Positions 1 to 13,161 of a DNA stretch of 64,000 bases are shown one piece after another. Positions within the stretch are counted from its first letter, which is position 1. The number at the start of each line of letters is the position of its first letter. The DNA is from Onchocerca lupi (taxonomy: Eukaryota > Nematoda > Chromadorea > Rhabditida > Onchocercidae), in contig JAOVVO010000270.1 of NCBI GenBank assembly GCA_028564675.1, positions 34,216 to 98,215 on the forward strand. The letters are read 5' to 3'. The translations under genes and the position numbers were made by a program. The notes under the pieces were generated by a model. That model did no database searches. It was not told the DNA's origin and was given only the letters and a program-made list of their open reading frames with translations.

Positions 1-224
1 TTTGATTGGTATGTTTATTGTTTTAATCATTCAATTATCGATATTTATTTTTGTCAACTTTATTTTATTCTTTTTTTTTTTTTTTTAAATCATAACTGTT
101 TGACTATTATATTTGTTTAGTACTATGCACAAATTCTACTTAAACTTGACAAAACAACTAATTGCTAATTATTTATTCAATCTATGATTGAATGTAACAT
201 TATATTATTATTGTAACTGCATAA
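1..224. other. AT-rich upstream region of the IL-17-like gene
   Basis: No gene is visible here. This is AT-rich sequence upstream of the ATG at 225 and would hold the promoter of the IL-17-like gene. I see no convincing TATA box or trans-splice acceptor. Confidence 0.5.
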
Positions 225-3200
225 ATGGATCAAGTTTGGCTTCTATTCTTGCTTCAGCTACCATTTTTGAAATCGATTGCTATCGAAAGAATTTGTCCAT
301 CATGTTTTCATTACAGATTTTTTGAGCAAAAGGTCATCATTTTTTTAAAGCATTCATTAATAAGTAATTAATGAAATTTAATTTTTTCAATTATCGCTGC
401 TGAAATTTGAAATTCCTGATTAATATAATAGCGGCAAAAAGATTTCAAAATTCCATTTATACTCTATTTTTTTTTCTTTTTTCCTCACAATTTATTTAAT
501 TCAAAAAAAAAAAAAAATGAAAAAATCTAAATTGTATTTTTTTTTTTTTTGAAAATCAATTGAAGCATAGATATATTTAAAAAATCTTAAATTGCGTTTT
601 TTTTTTTTTTCCTTTTACATTTATTTTAAAGCATGGTTATACAAAGATAACATGTGAAAGTTTCGTTTCAATTTTTTCATAATTGCCAATTTTTATTTGC
701 GAATTTTCAATTTGATCAAACTATTTCACATTGCTAAAATTAAAGCATTGCTGATTTGGTCAAGCTTTTTCTCAGCAATAATCTTTTTTTTTCTAATTTT
801 CAAAAATTTTTTTCCAGAAATATTTCAGAATATAAAATTATTTTATAATTTTAGTTTCATATAACTTCACAATGTCCATGCGTGAAACCACCTGGTAGTT
901 ACGAATGTTTATCATATGATAATCGTTTACAAGCTGCAAATATTGATGAAGCCTTGCATACATTTCTCGATCTATCAAGTATGACAGAAATTGCATTACC
1001 GCTAGTTTTGGACGAGGAGGAGGAGGAGAATATCATGATGAAAACTTCGTCGCAATTTTCATTTCCAGAAAAAATGGTCAGAAAATTATTGTCGCTATAT
1101 ATTATAATACACATATATATTAGAAATTAATTTATTTATATATTTGATTATTAGAAATTAATCTATATTATTTGATAAAATACATAATGATTAAAGATGC
1201 ATTATTGATTGAATAGATTGATCAATTTATTTCATTCAATTTAATACATCAGTTTTTTTGTTTTTCTTCTTTTAATTGCTTTTTTTTTCTTTTTTTTTAA
1301 CAATTCTTTTCTATTTCGAGTGATAAATTTCAATTTTTTTAAACGATTCTTTTCTATTTCAAGTGATAAATTTCAATTTAGTTCGAAGGAAAATAATGTT
1401 GAAAGAATATTAAAATTAAATTTTTAACAAGAATTTTAGATTTATAAAGCTCCGAAAACGTATAAATGTGACAGAAGAGAATGTAAAGCATGCAAAATTT
1501 TAATCACCAATGCATTCCTTCGAGCAAATGATAATGATTTCTCGACAATTAATGGTGCTGTTACCGAAATGTCCGATAATATCGATGAATCATTGTGTAT
1601 CAAAAATCGATTTAAATCAAGAATTGTAAAAAATTTGCACTGATTTAGCAAATTAAGCATGATAAGAAAAATTTTTTTAGAAAAAAAAAGAGGAAAAACA
1701 ATGCGTTGATTAGTATTAATTAATTAATTCAAAAAATTGTGGGATTTTCCGCAAAAATATTCGCTTCCATTCATGACTAATGCTTTTTTAAAATTAATTT
1801 CTAAAAATTGTGATTTTTTAGAAAAACATTTTTTCCATACTTTAATTAGGATATAAATTATATTGAAAATTAACTGAAGAAATTGATAGATTAATGATGA
1901 TGATGTAATCGAAAATGCAACGAATGTTAAAGAACTATCACCATATTTGCAAGAATTTATTAATTTGCTAAAACCAAAAATACGAAAACGAAGGAATTGG
2001 AAGGAATTAAAGCGAAAATGTATGAAATTGATTGATAATTAATAAATAGTTTTTTTTTTTAATCATTTTTTCATCTTTTTTCGAGATCGATTACTTTTCT
2101 TTCATAATAATTATTCAGAATTTAAAAGATTTACCATTTAAATGTTGAAGATGAAAAATCAGATTGTTAGAGATGAAAAAGCAGATTTTTATTTTTTTTT
2201 TTTCTTTTGAGAAATTCTATTCTGATCTAGGATTTTTAAGATTTGCCACTTTAAAATTAGAGAGACTTTTAAATAGAAAAAAAGAAGAAAATTGAAGATT
2301 TAAAAAAAAAAAAAATGTTTCTTAAAAGGGTCATTTTTCATTAAATAATCATGGAATGACATTTGTTTTGACTGTGTGAATTAATTGCTATGAAAAAATG
2401 TACTAAAAATGGAAAAAAAAAAAAACTTTCTAAAATTGAAATAATTGGAATTTATACTTGATTATGAAATTAAAAAAAAAAAAATGAATTATTTTCATCA
2501 TATTTTTTCGTCTAGTTTTACTTCATTTCATTTCTTTGGCATCCAAATATCGAATAACTGTCTTAAAGTTATCTATAAATGAAAAAATTAGTTTTCTTGT
2601 TTGAAAAAAAAAATTGTTAGATTTTAAAATAGAAAATGCATTTTTGCATCAATTTTTTTTTTTAATTTAATGAATTTTAATGTGAAATAGAATTTCTTTT
2701 TTTTTTTTTTTTTTTGATTAAATTTTAGTATTGGGTACAGCAATAACGATCAGTTGTAATTACAAGAAAGGTGAGGAAATTACTCAAGGTTGGACCGGAT
2801 TATGTAATTTATGTTGGCAATGGAGAAAATTACCGGCTAATTATTTTCCAGCTTTGCTTAATGAAGTTTCATGTGATATTAATGATGAGGGATGCATTTC
2901 AGGTTTTTTAAATTTTTTTTTTTTTTTTTGTTTTTTGCCTCCTTTTTTTTTCTGATAATATTAATTGAATTTGGAGAATAAGTGAAAATTTTATTGATGA
3001 ACAATTGAGAATTTAATTTTTTTAAATCCAATTTTATATATTTATTTCCATTCAATTCATATTTCTTTTTCGTCAATATTTCATCAATTATTCATATTGT
3101 TATATTATTCTAAATTTTTTAATTATTCTCTGCTTTAAATTTTGATTTTTTTCAATCCAAAAAAAAAATTTTCTAGAAATTTACTCATTTCAATCAATGA

Positions 3201-3710
3201 TTTATTCTTAATTATTGATTAATTGTTGATAATTTTTGATTCTTAATTGTTGCTAGGTTAACTAATTTTTTTTTATTCTTGACCGAACTCTTTTATTCTG
3301 AATCAGTATATTACTAAAAAAACAAAAAAATCTATCTTAAAAACAAAAAAACTCTCTCAGAATAGAAAAAAAGAAGAAAAAACTATCTTAATACTTTACT
3401 TAATTTTAAAGAAAATTCAGCTTATTAAAAAATTAAAAAAAAAAAAATATTTTTGATATGATATTTTTTGATTATAATTTATTCAAGTTTAATAATAATA
3501 TCGATTCATTCTTCCAATAATTGCGAAAAAAATTATTGATTAATTTTAGGTTTCGGTAACTGCCGTCCGATTATGCGTTCCATAAATGTTCTCCGTAACG
3601 TGGGAACACGTAAGTCACCTCGATGGGCACAAGAATCAATTAATACGATAACAGCTTGTGAATGTCAGGTGGAAATAGGAACTCCATTACATTCTCTTGT
3701 TTTACGTTAA
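225..3710 (+). CDS. IL-17-like secreted cytokine, six exons
   Basis: Exons 225-332, 855-1076, 1440-1625, 1890-2019, 2729-2902 and 3550-3710 join in phase to give 326 aa. Residues 1-19 are a hydrophobic signal peptide (MDQVWLLFLLQLP...). Residues 37-215 form a long acidic pro-region with an EEEEE run, a CxxxCxxC cluster (CDRRECKAC) and an N-glycosylation site (NAT). A furin-type RKRR lies at 204-207. The last ~100 residues match the IL-17 cystine-knot pattern in order: a tyrosine/proline strand (YFPALLNEVSC), GC, P-I-x3-I-x-VLR, a lone W, and a paired CEC near the end. Family knowledge: nematode IL-17s (C. elegans ilc-17.1) are secreted neuromodulators acting through ILCR receptors. The domain call is strong. 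The exon 4 acceptor (GATAG) is weak but phase-consistent. The long pro-region is unusual for IL-17. Confidence 0.8.
1299..1380. repeat. 43-bp tandem duplication in intron 2
   Basis: Two adjacent copies of about 40 bp (each with TTCTTTTCTATTTC then GTGATAAATTTCAATTT) start at 1299 and 1342 inside an intron of the IL-17-like gene. They differ at only a few positions, so the duplication is fairly recent. Confidence 0.75.
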
Positions 3711-5026
3711 ATTTTTCATTTCTTTTTTAAATTGATTACTAAATTTTGCAATTTTAATTACAAGTTTGTAAATATACTTTTTTTGAAATACAATACTTCG
3801 CTCTTCTTTGCTGATTTATTGTACTAATTTTTTTTCGATCATTTCACTTTTGGTATTTTAACATTGCATAGGTATTCTAATAATTGTAAATTGTTATTTT
3901 TTGATTATTTTTTATTTTATTTTAACCTATAAATATGGATCAGTACATTAATTCATTATATTTGAGTTCTAATCATTTTGTATTTGATTATTTGAGCTTG
4001 ATAATTATTTGGATTATTTGAATTTGATTATTTGAGTATTATATTTTTATATTTGATTATTATTTTTTGAATTACAACCACTTTTACTTTTTACTTTCCA
4101 CTTTTTTTGCCACTTTCTGAATAATTCAAAGCATCAAATGTGAAATCTTTTGATAATCTTTTAATATGCATACATATATAAATAATTGATATCTAAAAAA
4201 ATGAATACATAATTTTGCCTGCAAAAATTAATTTTTAATTATTTCATTTTCATTCCATTTCCATTTATTCTAAAATTATTGCTCCACTTCTGTCTCATTA
4301 TCGATTAGTGTTTACTTTTTTTCAGTATTTTTCCGTCATAATATTACAATGTTTAAACAATAATTCAAGCCTAAAAATTATTAAAGAAAATTGTATGGAC
4401 AAAAATCCCGTTGAAATCTTTAAAATTTTGAATTTATTTTCTTTCTTAGAATTTTAGAATATAAAATTTTATGAAATTTTTACATCCTAGAATAAATAAT
4501 TTCTTTCCCAAAATAATAAAATCTGGTTAATGAAAAAAAAAAAAAAAAAAAATCTAACATCTGCATGCTTAATGCATGTTTTGAAAAATAAAAATATATT
4601 CATAAATTTGTTTTTGCTATCCTGCATAAATTTAAATATCTTCATTCCAATTTCATTTCTAAATTATATATTTGTATATTTTTTTCATATATTTGTAAAT
4701 AATTATTGTATATAATAATTAGTAATGTAAAATTAATTTTATATGAAAAATAAAAATTTTGCGAATAACAAAATTTTAATTTCACAAGTTAACTTTCCTC
4801 TTTAATTTCTTTAAATATTAAAAGAAAACTTTCATTTTTATTGTAGCTAAATATTAAGAAAAAAAAATTTAACAAAATAATAACTCATTTGTCATTTAAT
4901 GTTGTTTCTGGGAATTTTCTCAACTTTTAAACTGAAAATATTAAATTAAACAAAGAAATGATATTCTGGAAATAATTCGGTGAAAAAAAAAATTAAATTG
5001 AATTAAATTCTTTTCTCTTCATATCA
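3711..5026. other. Intergenic, no gene seen
   Basis: AT-rich DNA after the IL-17-like stop codon. No open frame of coding character and no structured RNA is visible; a poly-A run at about 4532-4551 produces only low-complexity lysine-rich translation. Confidence 0.5.
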
Positions 5027-5363
5027 TAAATATGCTGACTGAAATAATCGCAAGCAACATTTAAAGAATTTATATTTAAATGAAATACTCAAATAAATGT
5101 TTTATTTTTTCCAAATAAATATTTTTAAAAATTATAAGAAATGAAAATCGCATATTTAAGCTATTACATCTGCATTTTCTACTTTTATCATAGATATATG
5201 CTGAAACAATCGCAAGCAACATTTAAAGAATTTATATTTAAATGAAATACTCAAATAAATGTTTTATTTTTTTCAAATAAATATTTTTAAAAATTATAAG
5301 AAATGAAAATTTGTATTCTAATATGAAAATCGCATATTTAAGCTATTACATGTGTATTTTCCA
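5027..5363. repeat. Tandem duplication of about 165-180 bp
   Basis: A block beginning near ATCGCAAGCAACATTTAAAG and ending near GCATATTTAAGCTATTACAT occurs twice in tandem (about 5027-5195 and 5196-5363). The second copy carries a 20-bp insertion, itself a partial duplication of the preceding ATGAAAAT region. The copies are nearly identical over more than 100 bp. Confidence 0.85.
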
Positions 5364-5962
5364 CTTTTTTTTTTTGAACATAAAACTTATTAAAAAAATG
5401 AAACCAAGTTTTTTTTTCTTTTTTTTTTTTTCTACATCAGTCATATTCCCATGTGATTGTTTTGTCAAAAAGAAAATTGAAAAGTAAATGAAGTAAAGGA
5501 AAAAAAAAAGCAAATTTTAGTTGTCAGGGAAATTTTTTAATTTTAATTTTACCAAATAGTCAGAAAAGTGATCAACAACAAAATGAACTATTTTCAAAAA
5601 GGATTTTCAAAGCAGAAAAAAGGAAAAAGAAAGAAGTAAAAAAAAAAAAAGGAAAGAAATTAAAGAATGAGAGCTTTTTTATAAATTTTCATGTCACAAT
5701 TTAAGCATAAAGAAATTGCTCGAGTAAAGCGACAAAAAAAAAAAAAAATCGAAAGCAATTATAATTTGCCAAGATTGATTCGGTGAAATTTATCCAAATG
5801 TTGAATCTTTCTCCTCTTTTTCTTTTTTTTTTTTTTTTTTTTCATTAATTTCTCAATTGATTTTGAAAAGCATTCCATCTGCAAAAAATTGTTTTTCATC
5901 AATTAACCATGAAATATTAATCATATTAATCATTAATCATATAAAATTAAATTTTATAAAAT
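5364..5962. other. Intergenic, homopolymer-rich
   Basis: Poly-A and poly-T tracts with no recognisable gene. Its right end would contain the 3' UTR of the small secreted-peptide gene on the minus strand. Confidence 0.5.
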
Positions 5963-7249
5963 TCAATAAATTTGTCTGGAAATGAAAAAATTGAAAAATT
6001 AAATAAAAATAAAGCAAAAACCCAGAATGAAATCGTTTGAGATTCGAATTCGACATTTTTGATAGATGAATATCATCGGGAAATGCAATTTGATCCTCAT
6101 TACCAATAATGATTGGCCAACCACTAATGATATGTCTATAAAAGTTAATTAATTATAAATCTCATTTTTCTTTCATCATAAATTCAGATTATACTCAATA
6201 CAAAGCAATTGAATATTTATTCGAATAATATTTCAATAAAATTTTTGAGATTAATATACAATGATTTTTTATGAAATAGCATATCAAAATATAAAAATAC
6301 TTAAATTTTAATAGAAATAAAAAAGTGCTATAAGCATTGATGAAATTTTTGGTGTATGTTTTCGGTGTTTTATCATGTTTTATCGATCATAAAACCTTAA
6401 AAGCATGCCATCTCATCCGTTCAATCAAGTTAAGCAATTTTGAGCACGATTCGTGGTTGATCAGAAATGGCATGGGAATTTCAAATGTTATTATTAAATG
6501 CATCTTGTTTTTCGAGAATTTTTACAGTAAAATCAAGTCATTATTAGATACGTGACAAAAATGATGCAATCTCACATCAAATTTTGTCTAAATTTCTTGA
6601 GTTTGACGTATTCAAATGTTTTGATTTAGAATTTCGGCTTCTGCGACTTAAAGTAAATGTTTGCGATTTTGTGCATTAGTGGGGCAAAAAGAAATGCGAT
6701 GTTTTATGATCAATGATTGGATTGTAAGAAAAAAAAAAGTTGGGATTTTTAATTGAATCAGAAACATGAAGAAAGGTTATTATTTATCTATTCTCATACA
6801 AATTCTGATAATAGATATGTTTAAAAATTTACATTAAAAGGTGTGATTATTTATGATAAATCTTCAACTAATATAAATATATTGTAAATAAGTATTCCAA
6901 TACATATAAAAATATTTAATACTAAAATGAATAATATAAATATTGATAAATAAATATAAAAATATAATAGTTACAAATATTCTTTTTGATGCAATATCTT
7001 TTATGATACATTCAAGGCGTAAAGAGAAAAGCAAAAAAAAAAACAAAAAAAACAAAACTTCTCAGTTTCGAAAAATATCATTTAAATTTGAAAAATCGAT
7101 CGTTTATCTTTTTGGAAGTTATCATGAGATAGTAAACAAGATATAACTAGGTGATAAACTTACGGTCTAAAATAATAAGCTGATGATAACATTGTTCCGG
7201 TGCAGAGAATTATCAGTGTTATCAGATAGATGGAACGCATTGTTGACAT
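5963..7249 (-). CDS. Small secreted peptide precursor, possible neuropeptide
   Basis: Minus-strand exons 7249-7164, 6135-6022 and 5975-5963 give a 70-aa protein. The first ~24 residues are a clear signal peptide (MSTMRSIYLITLIILC, cleavage near LSSA-YYF). The mature part is about 45 aa and contains one dibasic KR four codons after the SNSN motif, leaving a short tail FHSGQIY. The first intron has a perfect GTAAGT donor; the second would be only 46 nt, with a textbook TTTCATTTCCAG acceptor but a weak GTTTTT donor. Without that second splice the frame runs on through hydrophobic low-complexity sequence to 5937 (94 aa). A splice acceptor (TTTGCAG) 8 nt before the ATG suggests trans-splicing. I do not recognise the family. 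Confidence 0.5.
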
Positions 7250-7257
7250 TTCTATTT

Positions 7258-7260
7258 CTG
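7258..7260 (-). promoter_or_regulatory. Candidate trans-splice acceptor
   Basis: On the minus strand TTTGCAG is followed 8 nt later by the ATG of the small secreted-peptide gene, with no matching upstream donor seen. This is the usual layout of a spliced-leader addition site. Confidence 0.4.
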
Positions 7261-9952
7261 CAAATTATTTAATTATCATTTAAAATTTAGTTTTGCTTTT
7301 GTTCAACGAATTAATGCTATAAATAAATGGAATTAAATCAATTAGCTTATTAAAAAAAAAAAAAATAGATAAGGAAAAGACATTTGTGAAAATTTGCAGA
7401 ATGATCATTGAATTCAAAAAAAAAAAAAATTTATTTGAAGTTTTATAAATTTTTCAGCTCATTAAATTGGCTTTGATGAAAAATGAAATATGCTTGAAAG
7501 AAATCGAAAATCAATATTAGACTAACAATTAATTAATGATTCTTAAATAGATATCATTCATGTTCCACAAATATAATGAATTATTTTATTGATTATTTAT
7601 CGGACTTAACATTTTTTGATTTCATCTTTACTTTTTTTTTTTTTTTTTGTGATTTCTATATCGAAAATTAATCAAAGCAATTTTCAAAAGTATAATTTTT
7701 GAAAATTGTTATTTTAATTTAGTAAATTTGCAAATTTGAGGTATTAATACATAAGATGATAAAGCATCAAAGATTTACAGAACGGAAATGCAAAATATAT
7801 CGGAAAATATTTGATATCAGTAACTTATCCTGTATTCATTGATTTATCATCGTAATTTGTCATTTATTGTCTAAAAAAAAAAAAAAAAAAAAAAAGAACG
7901 AAAAATTGCAAATCTTTATTATTGGTTTAGTGAATTCGAACTAACTTTAAAAAAAAAAAAAAAATTAGCTTAAGCTAAAACTTAGTTTTTATTTTATTTT
8001 TATTTTATCTTCGTTAAATTAATTTTTCTATTTTTTCGATGAATATGATAAAAAATAATGTGATATCAAAGCATCAAAATCATAGCCAGTTCACCTGAAA
8101 GTTCATGAAAGCATGGAATTTTTTGAAATATTCAAATTTAATTTGCATAATTATCAGTTGATGAAATTTTGATAACAATTATCGGGCAAATTCAAATGTT
8201 CCTTATTTATTTTTTTTTTTTTTTTTTGACTTACAATAAAATTGTTTGAATAGAATGGAAAATTTGACATTTAAGACTAATAGTTTTTTATGAGACATTA
8301 TGATTATCAAAAATATTTATTGATTTTAAATTTATAAAATTATATGATTCAAAAATTATCAATTGCAATAAGTAACAATAAAAAATAACGTCTAATTTGT
8401 TTTGCTTGGATAAATTTTGCATGAATATAAATGATTTATGATTAAATAAAAATTGTAAATATGTAAGAAATTTATGAAACTACGATCAATCGGAATTTGA
8501 GAATAATTTGTTAAAAATTTCACAACTAACGAATATATTTATATCTATTATTTCAAGTGGGATTAGAAGGAAGTATTTAAAAATTTTTTCAACTTAATAA
8601 TATCCACCCATTGATGAAAGACAAATTATGTTTTATTTGATCGAAATTTTTCCGTTTTTTTCCTTTCTTTCTTTAGAATTATAAATAAGTAAAGGAGAAA
8701 ATTTTTTTTCAAAAAAAAAAAAAAAAATTTATTTACCAGATTTGAAGAATTTTTTAAAATTTGAATAGAATACTTTTGAATAAACTGGAAAGAAAAGAAA
8801 GCAAGAAAAAAAAATGATGATAAGTTGAATAAGTTTCATAAAAAAAAAAAAAAAAAAAAAAATTGTGGAAAATTTTCGAATTAAAAGATGAATGAAAAAA
8901 GAGAAGGGACTATTTAAATTTTTCCAAAAAAAAATAATTCAAATCTTGAAAAAAAAAAAAAAAAATTGATAATTATTCGATAAAGCTAAAAGCAAATGAA
9001 TTGTGTAATATAAGAATTTGAAAACTATTTATTACATCATTTTGTGATAATTTCGGATTTATCAAATGGTATAGAAGAAATTGAAATATGAAAGAAAAAA
9101 AATTGAAGTATTGATTTTTCTATTTATATCTGCATATAAATATTTTTAATCATTGCTATCACTCCGATTTATATCATATCATATTCCTAACATAATTTTA
9201 TCTAAATTATCTATCAAGCAATATTTTTGATCAAATTTTTCTCATTCTTTTTTTTTTATACTTAAAATGATAATTGTTTTTTTTTTTCTTTCAATTTTTA
9301 ACTTTTTTATTCTTTATCTTTCTTATTTTATATTTTCTCATCCATTTTCGTCTTACTTTTTTCTTTTCACTTTCATTTATTCTATTTCGTTTTTCACATT
9401 TTCCATTTTTACTTAATTTTATTTTTTTCAAACAAATACATTTTCCTTTTCTTCTTCTTCTTCTTCTTTGAAGCACTTAAGTTTCTATTCATCCTTTTTT
9501 GTTATCTTCTTTTTGCTTCATTTGATTTTCTTTTTTCTCTTAAATCAATATATTGATAGAGATTTGAAAGCTTTATAACGAGAAAAAAGAAAAGAAAAAA
9601 AGAAAAAAGGAAATTAAATTAAATACGAAATTTATTTTGATTCCTTTTTCTACTTATTCATTTATTCAAAATTTTCTTATGTCTTTTTTTTTTTTCTCTT
9701 TTCCCTTATCTAAATTTTTTATTGATTACTTTTTTTATTGATGTAATTTTGCTTAAATCGAAATAAATTTATTGATGTAATTTATTAATTTTCTTTTTTT
9801 TTTCGATTTTTTCTTTTTTTTTTTTTGTTTTGTTTTTAATTCTTCATTTTTAATCATCATTCCACTTGAGTAATAAATACTTCAGAGTCTTGGCAAATTA
9901 GTCCCATTTCTTGCCATATTTTTCAGCTTTATCCTAGGCTTCTACTTCAACG
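7261..9952. other. Gene-poor AT-rich stretch
   Basis: No coding region supported. The stretch is dominated by A or T runs of 10-22 bases and by pyrimidine-rich sequence around 9270-9540, which produces mirrored low-complexity open frames on both strands. Confidence 0.5.
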
Positions 9953-9970
9953 TCTCTCTCTCTCTCTCTC
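9953..9970. repeat. (CT)n microsatellite
   Basis: Nine CT/TC dinucleotide units in a row within non-coding DNA. Confidence 0.9.
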
Positions 9971-10576
9971 TTGATTCCTTTCCAATTTGCTTTCTTTTTT
10001 TTTTTTTTTTTTTGAAAATAACAAATAAATTGCAAAGCCTCAACTTTAGATCTTATCTTTTCAAATCTTATTTATCATGCATTCATAAACATCAAACATC
10101 AGTCCATAGCAAACATTTATAATATTAGTAATATCAAAAGAGCCTAATTACTTTCATAAATATTTTTTAGGAAAAAAAAAAGATTTATTTTAATAGGAAA
10201 AATATCGAAATTTAGAATTCTAATAATCAATTTATTATAGACGAAAAAAAAAAAGAAAAAAGAGGAAAATGAATTATTTACTTGTTAATCAAAGCAAAAT
10301 TATTTGCATTTGAAAATTTTTCTTTCTTTTTTTTTTTTTTTTTATTTAAAAAGGAGAAATTACTTTTCAAAATTTTCAAACATTAAAAGCGCATGTTCAA
10401 ATATAATAGAAACAGTTTATAAATCTAAGTTTTCAATCAGAATGAAAAAAAAAAAAAAAGACAGATTTAATCAGAATTTTTTTTTAAAAAAAAAAAAAGT
10501 TTTACATTTATTATATACTTTTTACTTGTCATAAAGAAGTTTTATTAAATACATATTCAATAAAGAGATTAAATTC

Positions 10577-10608
<32 letters not shown>

Positions 10609-13090
10609 AATTGAATTATAATAAAATACTTATTTTTAAAACTTATTTTGTATCATTAAATTTTAACAATGGTAATGATGATATTATTTCAAATATTTGA
10701 TCATTTCGATCATTTTTAACAGCTAACATTTAATCTTATCATTCAAACATATCAATTTTTTTTTTCTAGCATTTTTATCTTGCTTCTCTCAAATGTCATT
10801 AATTAGCAAAAATTTTTTGAAAACTTAACTTTCAATAAAATATTTACTGAAAAAAAAAAAAAGTTGAAGAAGAAAAAGAATATAAGATTAAAAGCATAAT
10901 TTTCAATAGATTAAATTAATAAATCAAAATTTTTATGGAAAAATTTTTCATAAATTTATATTCCAGATAAGCTGATAAAAATAGAAATCATTTTTGTAGA
11001 TTAACATAATCATCAAAATATTTGTCGTTTGCAAAAATAATTTAATGTAAAAACAAGAAAAAAAAAAAGTTTTCAATTATTCAAAAATTCTTCTAAATAT
11101 TTTATCATTAAATATTTGTTCCTGATAATGAGTTAACTTTTTTTTTTTTTTCCTAAATAAGGTATTATTTATTTGTCGATTTACTAAAATGAATCGTACT
11201 GATTGATTGAATTTTAATAATAATTAGTATTTACTAATTAATTCTAGTTCTAATTTAATAACCCAAGTTTTTTTTCTTCACTTATGAACTGTAAATATAA
11301 GTATCATTATCTATTTTATTTTCATCGTTATGAATAATTGATTCATTTTCAGATTCATTTTCACGGATAACCAATCAATTTATCAGCTTATAATTATGAA
11401 TGATAATTTTAATTTTTATTTTTTGAAGTAATTCCAATTTATTTTTATGTTTCGTATATCATTACAAAGTCATGTATTCGATACTTATTTATTTAATTGT
11501 TAAGTTTTACAAATTTTAAATTCTTTTTTAACAAATCTTTTGCTTCATTGCTTCATTGCATCATTTTATCACATTCACACATTATCATTTATTGTTAAAT
11601 TGTAAAAAAAAAAAAAAAAATGAATAATTATTATCAAAATGATAGCAATATCATCAACATCAACATCATATTTTTTTTTTTCGTGACCTAATGGCAATTT
11701 TGTTTTTCTCAAGTTTTTTATTAAAAAAAAAAAAAAAAAAAATTGTTTGTTTTTAGAAGCGATTAAGAATTTAACTGAAAAATATTATCTAATATCAACA
11801 AAATTATAAATATCAAAAGTTTTGAAAAATGTAATTTAAAAATCTTTTCTTTTCCATCTTTTCAAATTTCAATTCTTTGATTTTATTACTTTGAAATTTA
11901 CAATTCTTTTCGTTTTCTTTTTTAAAATTTTTCATATCTTTTATAAATAAGTTAGCTAAATAAATGAATTGAAATTTTGCAAAATTTTTGAAAAATTCTG
12001 TCAATTATTCCATCGATATTTTAAAACTTAAACATTTACCAAAAAAAATTTTTTTTTTTTTTGTTTTACGATTTCTTTTTTTTTTTTCGTTTTTTTTCAA
12101 TTCACTCAATTTCGCTATTTATCGATGCGTTTTTAACTTTTTCCACTCCACCCTTCTCCGCTTATTAGTGATGGATGAATTCGAAAAATGTAATCTTACA
12201 CCTTCGATTACGTAACGAGAACTTAAAAACTTCTTTTTCAATTTTTTTTTTCATTTTCATTTCTTGGTTTCAATCATTAATTCTTATATCATTAATTATT
12301 GATTATTATTTTTTAAATCGTTCAACTTTCAAATCTTATAAATTTTAATCCCAATCATGTTTAATGAAATATGCAAATATTTAAAAATTGAGTGAATAAA
12401 AATGAACAAAAATACCTAAATATGCTATTGAGAATAAATAAGCATATTTTAAAATGAATTAATTGATAATTAAGATTCTATTAACGTTTATATTTTAAAA
12501 TTTTTTTGTTCATGTGAATTTCTACTTAATTGACATAAAATAATTCAGTAAAATAAAACGAAAAAAAAAAGAGATTAAATGTAATAAATCTGCATAAAAT
12601 TTTTGATTTTTCAACAAATTATTTGAATGAAAGAATAAAAATTGGTCAAATTTACAAGATTTACTTGATTGCAATTAATTAATGATAAAAACTTAATGTG
12701 ATAGTGATTTTTTTTATGGCGAAATAAAATGTGTAATTATTTGAAAAATATATGAGAAGAAAAATTTTCATAAGAAATCATTTAATCTTTCGTGAATTTG
12801 TCAATGTTTATATTCATCTCAAGAAATATCGGGAATCAATAAAAGAGAAATTGAAGGAAGAATATTTTAATAGTAATAGAAAAAAGAGTAAATATTAAAT
12901 AATGCTGACGGAATTTTGGCCATTCTTATTTATCTTGGAAGGAATAATTTAAAATTATTTTTCAAACCTGTTATTAACATTTTACTTCTATTTGTTCAAT
13001 TATATTTTTCGCGTTTTTCCAGTATAAAAAAAGAGAAGGAAAATTTCACAAATTATATTAAATATGTTTGAGATGGTTTTAATAGCAATA
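9971..13090. other. Gene-poor AT-rich stretch
   Basis: No gene supported. A short open frame of 14 codons starts at 12171 and is followed by a GTAACG donor-like site, but no partner exon is evident. An SL1-like 17-mer at 11254-11270 is treated under findings. Confidence 0.45.
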
Positions 13091-13161
13091 GTAATAATAA
13101 TATTAATTATGATAATAATAATAATGATAAAAATAATAATAATAATAATAATAATAATAAT
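13091..13161. repeat. (AAT)n microsatellite, imperfect
   Basis: Runs of AAT triplets interrupted by single-base changes; the last ~30 bases are nearly perfect. Confidence 0.9.

Noticed and set aside
6337..6555. 72-codon plus-strand frame (MMKFLVYVFGVLSC...)
   Set aside because: It lies inside the intron of the minus-strand secreted-peptide gene, has no splice or start context and no recognisable motif; the hydrophobic start alone is weak evidence.
9274..9476. Mirrored frames on both strands, Phe-rich and Lys-rich
   Set aside because: Products of pyrimidine-rich low-complexity DNA; no balanced amino-acid composition.
11254..11270. Spliced-leader RNA gene
   Set aside because: The match to SL1 lacks the GAG end, the GT donor and any Sm-site context, so it is not an SL RNA gene.
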